Assembly: GCA_024405155.1 (NCBI GenBank)
Contig: JAKSPC010000015.1
Coordinates: forward strand, 1-44,103
Source of the DNA: Lachnospiraceae bacterium
GTDB lineage: Bacteria > Bacillota > Clostridia > Lachnospirales > Lachnospiraceae
Reading direction: 5' to 3'
DNA: 44,103 nt
The position numbers were made by a program, and so were the translations under genes. Below are positions 23,719-32,515 of the stretch, in pieces (within the stretch, counting starts at the first letter, position 1; every line of letters begins with the position of its first letter). Below the pieces are notes generated by a model. It was given only the letters and a program-made list of their open reading frames with translations. It searched no databases and was not told the DNA's origin.

Positions 23719-25704
23719 TCATTTTTGGACGTCGTAGAGCAGTTTGCGGATCTCCGCCATGCGGTCTCTCAGGGCGGCGGCTTCCTCGAAGTTCAGTTCC
23801 GCGGCTGCGGCCCGCATCTTCCGGTTCAGTTCTTTTTCCAGCTGCTGAAGCTCGGGGACGGACATGGATTCCGGATCCCTGGCATCTTTTGCGCCGGGAG
23901 CTTCCGCGGCTTTCGAAATGGTGATCAGGTCACGGACGGCCTTTTTGATAGTCTGCGGTGTGATGCCGTGGGCTTTGTTGTAATCGTCCTGCACCTTACG
24001 GCGCCTGTTTGTCTCGTCGATGGCTTTCCGCATGGAATCCGTCATGGTATCCGCGTACATGATCACGTGACCTTCCGCATTTCTGGCGGCACGGCCGATG
24101 GTCTGGATGAGAGAGGTCTCGCTTCGTAAGAAGCCTTCCTTATCCGCATCCAGAATGGCTACCAGAGACACTTCCGGAATGTCCAGGCCTTCTCTTAGGA
24201 GGTTGATGCCCACCAGTACGTCAAATACGTCCAGACGCATGTCACGGATGATCTGGGACCGTTCCATGGTATCCACGTCGGAGTGCAGATACCGTACCCG
24301 CATGCCCAGATCCTGCATATATTTGGTAAGATCCTCCGCCATTCTTTTGGTAAGCGTGGTGACGAGGACTTTATTTTTTTTCTCTGTTTCCCTATTGATC
24401 TCCGAAATGAGATCGTCGATCTGACCTTCCACGGGATGGATCTCCACTTTGGGATCCAGAAGACCGGTGGGACGGATGATCTGTTCCGCCCGCAGAAGTT
24501 CGTGGTCTGCTTCGTATTCCCCGGGCGTGGCGGATACGAACAGCATCTGGTCGATCTTTTGCTCAAACTCCGTGAAGTTCAAAGGACGGTTGTCCAGGGC
24601 GGAGGGAAGACGGAAGCCGTAATCCACCAGGGTCATCTTGCGGGAGTGGTCACCGGCATACATGCCCCGAACCTGGGGCAGGGTGATGTGGGACTCGTCC
24701 ACGATGATGAGGAACTCCTTCGGGAAGTAATCCAGCAGTACGTAGGGCGGTTCGCCGGGCTTGGTGCCCTGCAGATGGCGGGAATAGTTTTCGATGCCGG
24801 AGCAGATGCCGGTCTCTTTTAACATTTCCACGTCGAAGGTGGTGCGTTCTTTGATGCGCTGCGCTTCGATGAATTTGTCTTCGGAAGTAAAATACTCCAC
24901 CTGTTCCTCCATCTCGGCAAGGATGTTGTCACATGCTGCCTCCATGCGGTCTTTGGGGACCACGTAGTGGGAGGCGGGATAGACGATGCAGTGAGCAAGG
25001 GTAGCCTTTGGCTTTCCCGTAACGGAATCGATAGCCGTGATGCGGTCCACCTCGTCACCGAAAAACTCGATGCGGTAGGCTTCACCGCCGGAGTAGGAGG
25101 GATAGATCTCCAGAACGTCTCCGTGAACACGGAAGGAACCGCGCTTGAAATCCATTTCGTTCCGGTTATACTGCATGTCCACCAGTTTCCGCATGATCTC
25201 TTCCCGGTCGTATTCCACACCGGGACGGAGCGATACCGTCATCTTTTTGTAATCAATAGGGGAGCCCAGGCCGTAGATGCAGGAAACGGAAGCCACGATG
25301 ATCACGTCGTTTCTCTCGGAAAGAGCAGCCGTGGCCGAATGGCGCAGCTTGTCGATCTCGTCGTTGATGGCGGAGTCCTTTTCGATATAGGTATCCGTGG
25401 AGGGAACGTAGGCTTCCGGCTGGTAATAGTCGTAATAGGAGACGAAGTATTCCACGGCATTTTCCGGGAAGAATTCCTTCATCTCGCCGTAGAGCTGGGC
25501 GGCCAAGGTCTTATTGTGGGAAATGATCAGGGTGGGGCGCTGCAGCTTCTGGATCACGTTTGCCATGGTAAATGTCTTGCCGGAGCCGGTGGTGCCCAGA
25601 AGCGTCTGGAACTGATTGCCCGCACGAAAACCTGCCGCAAGCGCTTCGATGGCCTGCGGCTGATCGCCGGTGGGTTGAAATTCCGAGTGCAGTTTAAATT
25701 CCAT
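23719..25704 (-). CDS. uvrB: Excinuclease ABC subunit B
   Basis: A 661-residue UvrB, the DNA-damage verification helicase of nucleotide excision repair. It shows Walker A T-T-G-S-G-K-T near residue 40, the [10 protein letters not shown] beta-hairpin that inserts between the strands, Walker B D-E-S-H, helicase motifs including Q-T-I-G-R-A-A-R, and a C-terminal UVR domain ([11 protein letters not shown]) for UvrA/UvrC contact. The ATG at 25704 (M-E-F-K-L-H) is preferred: a -10 box ends 7 bases upstream and no Shine-Dalgarno exists, so the message seems leaderless. The in-frame ATG at 25713 overlaps the -10 box. uvrA and uvrC are not in the window. Confidence 0.95.
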   Translation of the reverse strand: MEFKLHSEFQPTGDQPQAIEALAAGFRAGNQFQTLLGTTGSGKTFTMANVIQKLQRPTLIISHNKTLAAQLYGEMKEFFPENAVEYFVSYYDYYQPEAYVPSTDTYIEKDSAINDEIDKLRHSATAALSERNDVIIVASVSCIYGLGSPIDYKKMTVSLRPGVEYDREEIMRKLVDMQYNRNEMDFKRGSFRVHGDVLEIYPSYSGGEAYRIEFFGDEVDRITAIDSVTGKPKATLAHCIVYPASHYVVPKDRMEAACDNILAEMEEQVEYFTSEDKFIEAQRIKERTTFDVEMLKETGICSGIENYSRHLQGTKPGEPPYVLLDYFPKEFLIIVDESHITLPQVRGMYAGDHSRKMTLVDYGFRLPSALDNRPLNFTEFEQKIDQMLFVSATPGEYEADHELLRAEQIIRPTGLLDPKVEIHPVEGQIDDLISEINRETEKKNKVLVTTLTKRMAEDLTKYMQDLGMRVRYLHSDVDTMERSQIIRDMRLDVFDVLVGINLLREGLDIPEVSLVAILDADKEGFLRSETSLIQTIGRAARNAEGHVIMYADTMTDSMRKAIDETNRRRKVQDDYNKAHGITPQTIKKAVRDLITISKAAEAPGAKDARDPESMSVPELQQLEKELNRKMRAAAAELNFEEAAALRDRMAEIRKLLYDVQK

Positions 25705-25706
25705 GT

Positions 25707-25735
25707 TTGCCATTATAACACATCTGTGGTAAAAT
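25707..25735 (+). promoter_or_regulatory. Promoter of gpmI
   Basis: TTGCCA (25707-25712), a 17-base spacer and TAAAAT (25730-25735). It overlaps the divergent uvrB promoter almost completely, so the two must compete for polymerase. The resulting gpmI leader would be about 225 bases and contain the structured repeat at 25780-25905. Confidence 0.6.
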
Positions 25736-25740
25736 GCCAC
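25712..25740 (-). promoter_or_regulatory. Leaderless promoter of uvrB
   Basis: On the minus strand GTGGCA (25740-25735), a 17-base spacer and a perfect TATAAT (25717-25712), ending 7 bases before the ATG at 25704. No LexA/DinR-type box was recognised here. Confidence 0.6.
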
Positions 25741-25779
25741 ATGCTGACTATAGCGATGGCTGTTATGGCCTGCAAGCGC

Positions 25780-25905
25780 AGGCACATTGCGGAGGCTTTT
25801 CAGATTTTCAAGGTTTCCAAGCCTGCAAAGCAGGGTCCACGAGCGAATGCGAGATGGCACCCCTGCGAAGGCGCAGGAAAGCTTAGAAAATCGAAAACCG
25901 GAGCA
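25780..25905 (+). repeat. Structured intergenic repeat, copy 1 (gpmI leader)
   Basis: GGAGGCTTTTC and ATTTTCAAGG-TTTCC on the left (25791-25818) pair with GGAAAGCTTAGAAAAT-CGAAAA on the right (25876-25897), with small bulges. An inner stem GCAGGG/CCCTGC (25830-25835/25861-25866) sits in the loop. A second, inverted copy with the same arms but a different loop stem is at 41448-41626. It could be a MITE-like element or a structured RNA. Confidence 0.6.
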
Positions 25906-25966
25906 GCAGTGCCGGCGAATGCAGACCAAAACAGACAGCGATCAATGGATATGGAGGAATACATAC

Positions 25967-27508
25967 ATGAAAGATAAACCGGTTGTTCTGGTGATTATGG
26001 ACGGTTACGGTCTCAGAGACGGCAGCGACGGCAATGCCATCGCTCTGGCGAAGAAGCCCAACCTGGATAAGCTGATGAAGGAATGCCCCTTCGTACCGGG
26101 TCTTGCTTCCGGCCTTGCCGTAGGTCTTCCCGACGGCCAGATGGGCAACTCTGAGGTAGGCCACCTGAACATGGGTGCCGGCCGCATCATTTATCAGGAA
26201 CTGACCCGTATCACCAAGTCCATCAATGACGGTGATTTCTTCAAGGTGCCGGAGCTTCTTTCGGCAGTGGAAAACTGCAAGAAGAATGACAGCGCCATTC
26301 ATTTCTACGGGCTCCTTTCCGACGGAGGCGTGCATTCCCACATCACCCATCTTTTCGGTCTTTTAGAGCTCTGCAAGAAAGAAGGCCTCAGGAAGGTCTA
26401 TGTGCACTGCTTCATGGACGGCCGTGACACGCCTCCGGATTCCGGCCTTTCCTACGTGAAAGCGCTGGAAGCAAAGATGAAGGAGCTTGGCGTGGGCGAG
26501 ATCGCTTCCATTTCCGGACGCTATTACGCCATGGACCGCGACAAGAACTACGACCGGGTAAAGAAAGCCTACGACTGCCTTACAAAGGGCGAAGGAAACC
26601 GTGCCGCTTCCGCCGTGGAAGCCATGGAGAAGTCCTATGCGGAGAAGGTCTATGATGAGTTTATCGTACCGGTAGCCATCGAAAAGGACGGAAAGCCCGT
26701 GGCGACCATCAAGGACGGCGATTCCATCGTATTCTTCAACTTCCGTCCGGACCGGGCCAGAGAGATCACACGCTGCTTCTGCGACGACGATTTCACTTTC
26801 TTCGAGAGAGGCCCCAGAAAGAACGTTCTGTATACCTGCTTCACCGATTACGACGAGACCATCGGCAACAAGCAGATCGCCTTCCACAAGGAGGAGATCA
26901 CCAGAACGCTGGGAGAGTACCTGGCAGAGAACGGTCTGACCCAGTGCCGCGTGGCAGAGACCGAGAAATACGCTCACGTAACGTTCTTCTTTAACGGCGG
27001 CGTGGAAGTGCCCAACGAGGGAGAGGACAGAGTCCTTGTTCCTTCTCCGAAGGAAGTTCCCACCTACGATCTGAAGCCGGAAATGAGCGCACCTCAGGTG
27101 TGTGACGAGCTGGTAAAGGCCATTGAGTCCGGAAAATATGACGTGGTGATCTGCAACTTCGCAAACTGCGACATGGTAGGACATACCGGCGTGATGGAAG
27201 CCGCCATCAAGGCCGTTGAGACTGTGGATACCTGCATCGGCAGAGCCTGCGAGGCAGTAAAGAAGACCGGCGGCACCATGTTCATCTGCGCCGATCACGG
27301 CAATGCCGACATGATGGTGGATCCCGCAACGGGCGATACCTTTACGGCACATACCACGAACCCGGTACCGTTCATCCTCTATAACGCGGATCCTTCGTAT
27401 AAGCTCATGGAGGGCGGCGTACTGGCTGACATCGCTCCCACGCTGCTTACGCTTCTGGGACTTCCCAAGCCGAAGGAAATGACAGGACATTCACTGATCG
27501 AAAAATAA
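25967..27508 (+). CDS. gpmI: 2,3-bisphosphoglycerate-independent phosphoglycerate mutase
   Basis: A 513-residue cofactor-independent phosphoglycerate mutase interconverting 3- and 2-phosphoglycerate in glycolysis. The length is typical. The N-terminal metal site D12-G-Y-G and the phosphoserine Ser62 in G-Q-M-G-N-S-E-V-G-H are intact, as are the G-R-D-T-P-P segment, R-P-D-R-A-R and the C-terminal A-D-H-G-N-A-D metal site. GGAGG lies 9 bases before the ATG at 25967; an upstream in-frame extension runs through the structured repeat and is not coding. The promoter overlaps that of uvrB, and comEC begins 5 bases after the stop. Confidence 0.97.
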   Translation: MKDKPVVLVIMDGYGLRDGSDGNAIALAKKPNLDKLMKECPFVPGLASGLAVGLPDGQMGNSEVGHLNMGAGRIIYQELTRITKSINDGDFFKVPELLSAVENCKKNDSAIHFYGLLSDGGVHSHITHLFGLLELCKKEGLRKVYVHCFMDGRDTPPDSGLSYVKALEAKMKELGVGEIASISGRYYAMDRDKNYDRVKKAYDCLTKGEGNRAASAVEAMEKSYAEKVYDEFIVPVAIEKDGKPVATIKDGDSIVFFNFRPDRAREITRCFCDDDFTFFERGPRKNVLYTCFTDYDETIGNKQIAFHKEEITRTLGEYLAENGLTQCRVAETEKYAHVTFFFNGGVEVPNEGEDRVLVPSPKEVPTYDLKPEMSAPQVCDELVKAIESGKYDVVICNFANCDMVGHTGVMEAAIKAVETVDTCIGRACEAVKKTGGTMFICADHGNADMMVDPATGDTFTAHTTNPVPFILYNADPSYKLMEGGVLADIAPTLLTLLGLPKPKEMTGHSLIEK

Positions 27509-27513
27509 TGTAA

Positions 27514-29823
27514 ATGAAACGACCACTGGCGTACACAGCACTATGGATGCTGGCTGGCGTTCTGTGCGGGATCCCCATCGTTCCCGCATACACAAAGGCA
27601 GCAATACTGATACTTGCCGTCGTTTCCGTCCTATGGGCGGTTAACAAAAGCAGGGACCTTGGAAAAGGTACCCTGCTTTTTTTATGCACCTGCGCGGTGA
27701 TATTTTTTCTGGCGGGATTTTTCAGAGGAAGGTCTTCCGGGAGGAGATACGAAGATGCAGAGCGGAAGCCTTTTTACGAAAAGTACGAGGCCACGAATCC
27801 CGGGGAATTCGATTATGCCCTGTATTTAAAGGGAATGGGCGTGACTAGTGAAGAGGAACGGGAAAGCATGGGCGAACCGCCTGCCGCCCTGAAAGCGGCA
27901 AGAACGTATCTGGAGGGGGTGCTTGACGCATGTCTTACGGAGCACGATGCCGGCATCTATAAGGCCATGCTCCTGGGGGACAAGACACAGATGGACGGGC
28001 AGGTAAAGGATCTGTATCAGACTTCCGGGATCGCGCATCTGCTTGCCGTATCGGGTCTTCACGTAAGCCTCATCGGCATGGGGCTTTACCGGCTCCTCCG
28101 GAAAAAGATCCGTCTTTCCGAGGAACTGTCTCTGGCAGCGGCATCTCTCTGCACGTTTCTGTACGTGTGCCTTACCGGTGCTTCCGCCTCTGCCGTAAGA
28201 GCGGGGATCATGCTCATCGTGAACCTTTCCGCCAGAAAGGCAGGCCGGTCCTACGATCTTCTGACGGCCCTTTCCCTTTCCTTCCTGGTGCTTTTGTGGA
28301 AGGAACCCTACACCGTGTTTTTAAGCGGCTTTCAGCTGTCCTTTGGTGCCATGGCGGGGATCTTCCTGGGAAATGAGGTGACACGGTCTTTGTACCGGTG
28401 CGGTACGCTGGAGAAGCGCTCCGGGCTTCTGTCGTCTTTCCTTTCCAGCCTGTGGGTGACTATCGTTACGCTGCCGGTGACAGTATCCAATTATTATTTC
28501 TTCCCGCCTTACAGCGTACTTCTGAATCTGGCGGTTATCCCTCTGATGACGGTGGTGATGGTTTCCGGACTCTGTGTGCTGGCACTGGGGATCCCGGGGC
28601 TTTGGAGCCTTTCTTCGGCGGCGGCTGCGCCGGGACATTACGTCCTTAGGTTTTACGAATGGATCTGCGGGAAGGTATCTTCCCTGCCGCTTTCAAAGAT
28701 CGTCACCGGAAAGCCGGGGCCTGCGGGGATCCTTTTCTATTACGTGATCCTTGCTGTGTGCTTTGTCTTTCTTACGACGGAGCTTTCCGTCCGGAAAAAA
28801 AGAGACCGTGAGAGCAGAAAACGGCAGAGAAAGAGGAACGGCTGCCGGATCGCTCTTACCGCGGCTTCCCTGGGAGCCGTCGTTTTCCTAAGATACCGTG
28901 AACCGGAACATGCTTACGTGGAAGCGCTTGACGTGGGGCAGGGCGACTGTTTTCACATCCATGAGGGGGGAACGGATATCCTGATCGACGGCGGATCCTC
29001 CGGGTACGACAAGGTGGGAGAAAACCTGATCGAACCCTACCTTCTGTCACGGGGGATACGGAAGCTGGATGCGGTGATCGTAAGCCACGCGGACAGTGAT
29101 CACATAAACGGGATCGAGTATCTTCTGCAGGAAGGGAAGGCGGACGTGGGGATCCTTCTGCTTCCTGCCATGGGGGAAACGGATGAAAAGTACGACCGTC
29201 TGAAAGCCGGAAAGTGCCGGGAGATCCGGTATCTGAAAGCAGGAGACAGGTTCTGTGCGGGATCCGCGTCCCTTACCTGCCTCTATAGCGGCGAGAGCGC
29301 GGCGGCACGTTCGGATACCAACCGGCAGTCGTCCGTGATGCTTTATGAGAGGGGGGACTTTTCCATGCTGTTTACGGGGGACATGACAAAGGAGGATGAG
29401 CTCTTGCTGATGGCCTCCGCATACGGAGGGTTGGCGGAAGATGTGGACATACTGAAGGTGGCTCACCACGGCTCGAAAACAGCTTCCGGAGAAGCGTTTT
29501 TAAATAAGGCGGCTCCCACGTACGCGGTGCTTTCCTACCGGAAGAACAATCGCTTCGGTCATCCCCACGAAGAGACCCTGAAGGCGCTTTCCGGGGCAGG
29601 GGTACGGGCGCTTAAAACACCGGAGACCGGGGCCATGAAGATCTGTGTGAAGGAGGATGGATATGTGATCGAAAGCTTTCGAAACGGGATACAAAGTGAA
29701 AACAAAGTGAAGGGTGAAGGAAAAAGGTTGACTTTCCCAAATCAACTGTTGTATAGTGCAGCGCATAAAGAGGTGAATGTATGTCACAGAAACTTGTTAT
29801 CGTCGAGTCACCGGCGAAAATGA
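27514..29823 (+). CDS. comEC: ComEC/Rec2 DNA-uptake channel, without OB-fold domain
   Basis: A 769-residue ComEC, the inner-membrane channel for transforming DNA. After N-terminal helices (about 5-70), the competence core has A-V-S-G-L-H-V-S and L-T-G-A-S-A-S-A-V-R-A-G with many helices to about 435. A C-terminal metallo-beta-lactamase-like nuclease domain follows: D-V-G-Q-G-D, S-H-A-D-S-D-H, G-D-M, A-H-H-G-S. Only about 20 residues separate the first helices from N-P-G-E-F-D-Y-A-L-Y-L, where ComEC usually carries the OB-fold domain, so that domain seems to be missing. No Shine-Dalgarno is visible; translation probably couples to gpmI. The 3' end overlaps topA by 43 bases. Confidence 0.88.
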   Translation: MKRPLAYTALWMLAGVLCGIPIVPAYTKAAILILAVVSVLWAVNKSRDLGKGTLLFLCTCAVIFFLAGFFRGRSSGRRYEDAERKPFYEKYEATNPGEFDYALYLKGMGVTSEEERESMGEPPAALKAARTYLEGVLDACLTEHDAGIYKAMLLGDKTQMDGQVKDLYQTSGIAHLLAVSGLHVSLIGMGLYRLLRKKIRLSEELSLAAASLCTFLYVCLTGASASAVRAGIMLIVNLSARKAGRSYDLLTALSLSFLVLLWKEPYTVFLSGFQLSFGAMAGIFLGNEVTRSLYRCGTLEKRSGLLSSFLSSLWVTIVTLPVTVSNYYFFPPYSVLLNLAVIPLMTVVMVSGLCVLALGIPGLWSLSSAAAAPGHYVLRFYEWICGKVSSLPLSKIVTGKPGPAGILFYYVILAVCFVFLTTELSVRKKRDRESRKRQRKRNGCRIALTAASLGAVVFLRYREPEHAYVEALDVGQGDCFHIHEGGTDILIDGGSSGYDKVGENLIEPYLLSRGIRKLDAVIVSHADSDHINGIEYLLQEGKADVGILLLPAMGETDEKYDRLKAGKCREIRYLKAGDRFCAGSASLTCLYSGESAAARSDTNRQSSVMLYERGDFSMLFTGDMTKEDELLLMASAYGGLAEDVDILKVAHHGSKTASGEAFLNKAAPTYAVLSYRKNNRFGHPHEETLKALSGAGVRALKTPETGAMKICVKEDGYVIESFRNGIQSENKVKGEGKRLTFPNQLLYSAAHKEVNVCHRNLLSSSHRRK
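29728..29757 (+). promoter_or_regulatory. topA promoter inside the 3' end of comEC
   Basis: TTGACT (29728-29733), an 18-base spacer and TATAGT (29752-29757), 23 bases before the topA ATG and within comEC coding sequence. It would allow topA expression apart from gpmI-comEC. Confidence 0.6.
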
Positions 29824-31781
29824 AAACCATAAAGAAATTTCTGGGCTCCGGCTACGACGTGGCCGCCTCCGTGGGACACGTGAGAGATCTGCCCAAGTCC
29901 ACCATGGGTGTTGACGTGGAAAATGATTTTGAACCCAGATACATTACCATCCGGGGAAAGGGCGACGTGATCGCCGATCTTAAGAAGCTTTCCAAAAAGG
30001 CCGATGTCATCTATCTGGCAACGGACCCTGACCGGGAGGGAGAAGCCATTTCCTGGCATCTGAAGGCCGCTCTGGGGCTGGACGGAGAAGAGAACGCTAA
30101 GAACGTAAAGAGGATCACCTTCAACGAGATCACGGAAAAAGCCGTGAAGGATGCCATCAAAAAGCCCAGGGACATCAACATGGATCTGGTGGATGCCCAG
30201 CAGGCACGCCGGGTGATGGACCGTGTGGTGGGTTATTCCATCAGCCCCATCCTGTGGGACAAGATCAAGAAGGGCCTTTCCGCCGGCAGGGTGCAGTCTG
30301 CGACTTTAAATATCATCTGCAGGCGGGAAGAGGAGATCGCCGCTTTCGTTCCCGAGGAATACTGGACCATCGACGCCTCCATGAAAAACAAGGCGAAGGA
30401 AGCAAAGGCCTCCTATTACGGGGAAGCTTCGGACGGGGGCAAAAAGACCGTGGTACGTACGGAAGCGGATGCGCAGAGGATCGTGGACGACGTGCGCGGT
30501 CAGGAGATGACCGTTACGGAAGTAAAGAAGACAGAGCGCGTAAAGAATCCGCCCTATCCCTATACCACATCTACCATGCAGCAGGATGCGTCCCGTCTGC
30601 TGGGGCTTTCCACTTTCAATACCATGCGCGTGGCCCAGAGGCTTTACGAAGGCGTGAAGGTGAACGGCTACGGCACCATCGGTCTCATCACCTACTTAAG
30701 GACCGACTCCATCCGTATCTCCGACGACGCGGCGGCTTCGGCAGCGGCGTTCATTAAAGACAAATACGGCAGCAGCTACGTTTCAAAGCGCGGAACCGGC
30801 AGCAAGGCAGGCGCCAACGTACAGGATGCTCACGAGGCCATCCGTCCCACCCATATCGAGATCACGCCGGAATCCGTAAAGGATCAGCTGGACAGAGACG
30901 AATTCCGTCTGTACCGCCTGGTATGGAACCGGTTCGTGGCCAGCCGCATGACGCCGGCGGTCTACGACGTGACGGGCGTGAAACTGGAAAAGGCGGGCCA
31001 CGTGTTCGCGGCAAACGGTTCTTCCGTAAAATTCGACGGATATCTTGCCGTTTACAAGTCCGGCGATGAGGAAGAGGAGAAGCAGGATCTTTCCTTCCTT
31101 TCCGAAGGCATGAAGATCATCTTTTCAAAGATCGAAAAGCAGCAGCACTTTACGGAGCCGCCGGCACACTATACCGAGTCGTCTCTGGTAAAGGAGATGG
31201 AGGAACTGGGCATCGGCCGTCCTTCCACCTATGCGCCCACCATTACCACGCTTCTGGCAAGGCATTACATCGCCAAGGAGAAGAAGAGCCTGTTCGTGAC
31301 GGAACTGGGCCAGGCGGTCAACGATCTTATGCGGAAGTCCTTCCACGACGTGGCGGATCCGAAATTCACCGCCCTCATGGAGGAAGATCTGGATAAAGTG
31401 GCCTGCGGTGAGCTGGACTGGAAGAAGGTGCTGCGGGATTATTATCCCGGTCTTCAAAGGGAGCTGGAAGAGGCAAAGACCGGCCTGGAAAAAGTGAAGG
31501 TGGCGGATCAGGTCTCTGACGTGATCTGCGACAAGTGCGGCCGCAACATGGTCATCAAGTACGGACCTCACGGCAAGTTCCTGGCCTGCCCGGGATTCCC
31601 GGAATGCCGGAACACGAAGCCGCTCTTAGAAAAGACGGGAGACAAGTGCCCGGAGTGCGGCGCCGACGTGATCAAGCGCCGTTCCAAGAAGGGACGCACC
31701 TTCTATACCTGCGAAAATGAAAAGTGCGAGTGGATCTCCTGGAACCGGCCCGGGAAGAAAGGAAGGACCGGAGAAAAATGA
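29781..31781 (+). CDS. topA: DNA topoisomerase I
   Basis: A 666-residue type IA topoisomerase that relaxes negative supercoils. The TOPRIM domain has V-E-S-P-A-K-M-K-T and D-P-D-R-E-G-E-A; the catalytic Tyr305 lies in L-I-T-Y-L-R-T-D-S. The C-terminal region holds two Cys4 zinc-ribbon motifs (C-D-K-C ... C-x7-C and C-P-E-C ... C-x4-C), fewer than the three or more of many relatives, which fits the slightly short length. GAGGTG precedes the ATG. A small ORF is coupled at its end through ATGA. Confidence 0.96.
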   Translation: MSQKLVIVESPAKMKTIKKFLGSGYDVAASVGHVRDLPKSTMGVDVENDFEPRYITIRGKGDVIADLKKLSKKADVIYLATDPDREGEAISWHLKAALGLDGEENAKNVKRITFNEITEKAVKDAIKKPRDINMDLVDAQQARRVMDRVVGYSISPILWDKIKKGLSAGRVQSATLNIICRREEEIAAFVPEEYWTIDASMKNKAKEAKASYYGEASDGGKKTVVRTEADAQRIVDDVRGQEMTVTEVKKTERVKNPPYPYTTSTMQQDASRLLGLSTFNTMRVAQRLYEGVKVNGYGTIGLITYLRTDSIRISDDAAASAAAFIKDKYGSSYVSKRGTGSKAGANVQDAHEAIRPTHIEITPESVKDQLDRDEFRLYRLVWNRFVASRMTPAVYDVTGVKLEKAGHVFAANGSSVKFDGYLAVYKSGDEEEEKQDLSFLSEGMKIIFSKIEKQQHFTEPPAHYTESSLVKEMEELGIGRPSTYAPTITTLLARHYIAKEKKSLFVTELGQAVNDLMRKSFHDVADPKFTALMEEDLDKVACGELDWKKVLRDYYPGLQRELEEAKTGLEKVKVADQVSDVICDKCGRNMVIKYGPHGKFLACPGFPECRNTKPLLEKTGDKCPECGADVIKRRSKKGRTFYTCENEKCEWISWNRPGKKGRTGEK

Positions 31782-32014
31782 GCAGAGCATTCGTGATCAA
31801 CGGGGATGAATGGGGCTACTGCATTCAGATGGCCAGGAAATGTTCCGGCGCGGACAGTGAAGGAAAGTGCATGAGAGCAGAATGCGACGAGGTACCGGAA
31901 TGGGAGAAGCCGAAGCGTAGCCTGGATGAGATCCGCCGGGCAAAGATCGAGGCGGAGCTGAAAGAAGCCGAAGAGAGGGAAAAAAGCAAAAAGAAAGTGA
32001 AAAAGAATTCATAA
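31778..32014 (+). CDS. Small Cys-containing hypothetical protein coupled to topA
   Basis: A 78-residue protein I do not recognise. The first half (W-G-Y-C-I-Q-M-A-R-K-C then G-K-C-M-R-A-E-C-D) has four cysteines, C-x6-C and C-x4-C, that could bind zinc or be a vestige of a longer ribbon. The second half is a highly charged Lys/Glu helix ending in a Lys-rich tail. Its ATG overlaps the topA stop as ATGA, so it is translated with topoisomerase I and may act with it. An earlier in-frame ATG inside topA is less likely. Confidence 0.65.
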   Translation: MSRAFVINGDEWGYCIQMARKCSGADSEGKCMRAECDEVPEWEKPKRSLDEIRRAKIEAELKEAEEREKSKKKVKKNS

Positions 32015-32019
32015 AAGGA

Positions 32020-32047
32020 TTGATTTTTGAAACTTCGGTGGTACAAT
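32020..32047 (+). promoter_or_regulatory. Promoter of the rimP-nusA-infB operon
   Basis: TTGATT (32020-32025), a 16-base spacer and TACAAT (32042-32047), about 75 bases before rimP. Confidence 0.6.
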
Positions 32048-32072
32048 AGAGACAGTTAAATAGTAGTTGACA

Positions 32073-32101
32073 TAAGGAGTGAGCACAGAGCCCACTCCTT
32101 A
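32073..32101 (+). promoter_or_regulatory. rimP-leader hairpin
   Basis: TAAGGAGTGAGC (32073-32084) pairs with GCCCACTCCTTA (32090-32101) apart from one A-C mismatch, and no T-run follows. It resembles the conserved hairpin often seen before rimP/nusA operons and may be an autoregulatory or NusA-responsive site; that role is inferred. Confidence 0.55.
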
Positions 32102-32125
32102 CTTCATTAAAAGGGAAGGATGTCT

Positions 32126-32512
32126 ATGAAAAACAGCGAATACGCGGCAAAGACCGCGGAGTTCATCAATTCCTTCATCGGGAAAGAGGGATACGTTCTT
32201 CTGAAGACGGAATTCGTCACGGAGGACGGGCTCAGATACCTGCGGGCCTACATCGATCTGACCGAAGAAGAGAGAAACCGGAGGGCGGAAGAGATCGCCC
32301 GGAAAAAAGCGGAAAAAGAAGCGGATGAGGCTGAGGAGCAGCCGGAAGGCGGATCGGAGGATGAGATCCCCGCACCGGAAGTAAGCATCAACGACTGTGC
32401 AGCCGTTTCCCGCAGAGTGTCCAAATGGCTGGACAAGGAAGATTTTATTGAAGAGGAGTACACTCTGGAGGTATGTTCCAGAGGTTATCTGAAAGAAGAA
32501 GGAGATAATTAA
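32126..32512 (+). CDS. rimP: RimP ribosome maturation factor, C-terminal domain absent
   Basis: The 128-residue product matches the RimP N-terminal domain needed for 30S maturation: G-Y-V-L-L-K-T-E-F, L-R-A-Y-I-D-L, then S-I-N-D-C-A-A-V-S-R-R-V-S-K-W-L-D and Y-T-L-E-V-C-S. Two departures stand out. A Lys/Glu-rich insert of about 40 residues (about 50-90) splits the domain. The protein also stops 12 residues after the L-E-V-S-S-P-G position (here L-E-V-C-S-R-G), so the C-terminal SH3-like domain is missing; nusA begins 3 bases later and leaves no room for it. The ATG at 32126 is chosen since AAGGGAAGG would abut the one at 32120. Confidence 0.8.
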   Translation: MKNSEYAAKTAEFINSFIGKEGYVLLKTEFVTEDGLRYLRAYIDLTEEERNRRAEEIARKKAEKEADEAEEQPEGGSEDEIPAPEVSINDCAAVSRRVSKWLDKEDFIEEEYTLEVCSRGYLKEEGDN

Positions 32513-32515
32513 GTT

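Noticed and set aside
25780-25905. Insertion sequence or transposase remnant
   Set aside because: No transposase coding potential and no clear target-site duplication; kept as a structured repeat only.
25714-25929. N-terminal extension of UvrB
   Set aside because: The added residues are unlike UvrB and would be read through the gpmI promoter and the structured repeat.
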